Shown one piece after another: positions 61,612 to 64,000 of a DNA stretch of 64,000 nucleotides. The notes under the pieces are model-generated. The model saw only the letters and a program-made list of their open reading frames with translations. It did no database searches and was not told the DNA's origin. Every line of letters begins with the position of its first letter. Positions within the stretch are counted from its first letter, which is position 1. A program made the position numbers and the translations under genes. Source of the stretch: Mercurialis annua (taxonomy: Eukaryota > Streptophyta > Magnoliopsida > Malpighiales > Euphorbiaceae); contig NC_065575.1 in NCBI RefSeq assembly GCF_937616625.2, forward strand, positions 22,306,001-22,370,000, given 5' to 3'.

Positions 61612-62112
61612 GTTTTCAGCGTGTTTCGTCTTGTGTTGACCTTCTCTGGGTGAAAATTTTGTTAGAGTTATCATTGAAGAGATTTGAGGTTTCGTTCTTG
61701 ATTATCATTAGAATTTCAGTCGAGTTTCATGTTGGAGAGTTTGTATTCTTGCGTTTGGTTTCACCTAGAAATGACATTATCGTTTTATGTTAAGTGGAAG
61801 TTAGTATCGATACTTTTTGTGATCATTTGAGATTGTTCGGTTTATGAAAGTGGTAGTTTAGAGTTATTGTTCAAGGAACAACCTTTTGAGTTTTTCTTAC
61901 GCAAGTACTTAGGTCGTTAAGCATGGAAACTCCTATGACTACAGTTTGGATTGGACTTGGTTGAAGAATGTTCTTAAAAGAAAGAGTTGTTGTGCAGGTA
62001 TCTTTTATGTGTTTTATGTTGGTTATGTGCATTTTCGTTCGGACAACATATAGTTTTATAATATATTATTACACGGGTTGTGTTGTTTTAAATTCGAGGA
62101 CGAATTTTATAT

Positions 62113-62125
62113 AAGTTGAGGAGAA
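62113..62125 (+). promoter_or_regulatory. Polypurine tract, non-coding element
   Basis: AAGTTGAGGAGAA directly before the 3' LTR start TGTAATATCCCG, preceded by AAATTCGAGGACGAATTT. It matches the coding element's arrangement apart from one base in the G-run. Confidence 0.85.
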
Positions 62126-64000
62126 TGTAATATCCCGTATTTTTCCGTCATGGTTTCGTTGTGTTTCCGACATAGTTTTGGATTGTTAATGGTGGACTTA
62201 GCAAGTGTGACACTTTGTTTGGGGTTTGAGTTGTATCTTATGTGTCGCATATGTCGTGTGAGTTTACTATGGCGATTTGTTTTGTATTCGGTTTATAATC
62301 GATGATGTATTCGTATACCTTCTGAATCTGACATGTTTTGAGAAAACATGCATATCTCCCAATTTAACCGTCGGATCGGGCTCATTTTCGGATATGCTGT
62401 GCCTGAGAGAAAGTTGACCGTTGGATCTGTTTTTGAGGCGCGTTGGAGGGCGCGATGGGGTCATCGTGCCTCGCAACGCGCCCCATGCATTTTAGCCTTG
62501 TGTAGGGAGGCACGTTGGAAGGCACGTTGGGTCCAACGCGCCTCGCAACGTGCCTCATGCAGAATTTCGTTTTCTTTGAGGATTGAGGCACGATGGGTCC
62601 AACGCGCCTCGCAACGCGCCTCCCATCGTGCCCCTCTGTCTGAATTTTTGTTTTGTCTATAAATAGACCCCTAATATGATCTAAAACTTTTCCCACTTCA
62701 TTTTATAAACCCTAGCCGACCCATTGACATTACAACACTCTGATTTGATAGTTTGTACATCAATTCCTTTGTTTGTTGGACTCCGGTAAGTGATCCGCAT
62801 ACCCTATCCTTAGTATGTTCACATTTCCTTTGTTCAATTCGTTTTAGGGCTTATGTATCCATGTTTTCCATTGTTGTGTGAGGTCTTAAGCATACCAATT
62901 CTGATTCGCCTCGTTCTTGGATCCATGTGATGTTTTATCCGCTTATCTTCGTCGGTAAGTGCCGAATCTTGTGTTTTAAGGTTAAACCTATACCTTGGGT
63001 GTTGTGATGATTTGATTTACTGTTTTGGCATGCTTAGAACCGATTATGTATAGTTAGCTTTGGTTTAGAGTGTTTGTATTGGATTTTACCTTGGGTATTA
63101 TGAATTGAATTGCTAGGTTAAGTGCTAGCTTGCTTGGTATGATTATTTCATTGCTTACCTACTGTTTGAATGTGTTGATAGTGGCTGGAAATACATGTTA
63201 GGGCTGTTTGTAATGTCTTTGGCATGATGATATTGTTCAAGATTGTTGCCCATCGATTCTTGATGGTTTGTACACGAGTTATGTTATGTATGCCATAGTT
63301 ATTCGATTGATATATGGTTTGATTGTTGGTTCATTATGAGTAAATGATTTAAATGTGTTATGCAATCCTTATTGGATTCATTTAAGTGTTATAGCATGCT
63401 TGTAATGTTGTTGGCTTGTTTAGCCAAATTTTTGATAAGTGTTAGCATCGTTTAAATTTGGAAATAATATTCTTTTTGATGTTAATCGGATTGGTTTTTA
63501 TAATTTCAATCTGAATACGATTTTTATTTTAAAATCTTTAATCACATAATTACTTGGGTAATTATGGGTTTTGAAAAATATTGGCTTGATGTGCCATTTT
63601 GGATAAAGTTACGTTTTGGCATAAAACGTTTTCTTAAACTTTATTGTGGTTAAGTTTTTGTTAGTAACTAATGGTTACTTTTGTTTAAAGATATTGGGTT
63701 CCGCTTTCAATTATAATTTATTATTTTATCAAATCATTATTCTTGGGATTATAAACTATGGTTTATATTTTGATAAAATGATTGGGTCGGGTTAGACTTG
63801 GGTCACCTGACATGTGAGGTTAGCTTGGTAGTTATCAGTAACTCGGCTAACCCACTATTTGGAGATTACTTGGTTCATTATTTAACAATTGTTTTAAAAA
63901 GTATTTTATGAAATGGATTTTAAAGCGGGAACTCAATAGACTTGACTTGTGTGGTTTATTAATTAATTGAGTATTGTGTTTACTCTGGTTGGTTTTACCT
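62126..64000 (+). repeat. 3' LTR of the non-coding element (partial, window edge)
   Basis: First 1875 bp of the 3' LTR; the rest lies beyond the window. It aligns to 54490-56352. I see one substitution (G at 55367, A at 63015) and one 12-bp tandem expansion of a GGCACGTTGG unit near 62507-62530. A TATA box is at 62658-62665. Confidence 0.92.
62658..62665 (+). promoter_or_regulatory. TATA box in the 3' LTR
   Basis: TATAAATA, the counterpart of 55010-55017. Confidence 0.6.

Larger units (their letters stand above)
54490..64000 (+). mobile_element. Non-coding (LARD-like) chromovirus relative, cut by window end
   Basis: Plus-strand element: 5' LTR 54490-57425, PBS 57430-57441, internal region about 4.7 kb, polypurine tract 62113-62125, and 3' LTR from 62126 running off the window. 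No gag, protease, RT, RNase H or integrase is recognisable in any frame; internal open frames do not exceed about 72 aa. LTR ends, PBS, leader and the pre-PPT motif match the coding element at 35812-44130, so it is a non-autonomous member of the same family. The two LTRs look almost identical over the ~1.86 kb that can be compared (one substitution and one 12-bp difference by eye), indicating recent insertion. Its target duplication cannot be checked because the right flank is missing. Confidence 0.88.

Overview
The window looks like plant nuclear heterochromatin, most likely from a eudicot; I cannot name the species. It is AT-rich. About two thirds of it is one tandem satellite with a monomer of almost exactly 60 bp. 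The satellite is interrupted by LTR retrotransposons of a single Ty3/gypsy chromovirus family (Tekay/Del type). I see no host gene, rRNA, tRNA, CRISPR array or bacterial feature. The only convincing protein is a retrotransposon Gag-Pol polyprotein of 1649 aa.

Layout. 1-17449: satellite, with short orientation switches at 1-470 and a hairpin at 2885-2942, otherwise all in one direction. 17450-20314: solo LTR (minus orientation) flanked by the 5-bp target duplication GTTTC. 20315-35811: satellite. 35812-44130: a minus-strand chromovirus with one LTR, a polypurine tract, an intact gag-pol and a primer binding site, but no 5' LTR. 44131-44186: a satellite stub of 56 bp. 44187-47052: a second copy of the same solo LTR, again flanked by GTTTC. 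47053-54489: satellite. 54490-64000: a plus-strand, non-coding (LARD-like) relative of the same family with a complete 5' LTR, 4.7 kb of internal DNA and a 3' LTR cut by the window edge.

Higher-order structure. About 18.5 kb (roughly 4.1-22.65 kb, including the solo LTR) is tandemly duplicated as roughly 22.65-49.4 kb. The second copy additionally carries the 8.3-kb one-LTR element. Smaller nested duplications of about 5.4 kb, 1.83 kb, 541 bp and 409 bp are visible. The order of events can be read: satellite array, chromovirus insertion and its reduction to a solo LTR, 18.5-kb duplication, then insertion of the one-LTR element into copy 2 only. Copy 1 preserves the exact empty site.

The most interesting observation is that the one-LTR element has the ends expected of a reverse-transcription intermediate that had not completed second-strand transfer (PBS at one end, full LTR at the other), and it sits in the satellite with no target-site duplication. 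The non-coding element shares its LTR and leader with the coding element, so the coding element's proteins could plausibly mobilise it. I found no new enzymatic or defence system. What is unusual here is repeat architecture.
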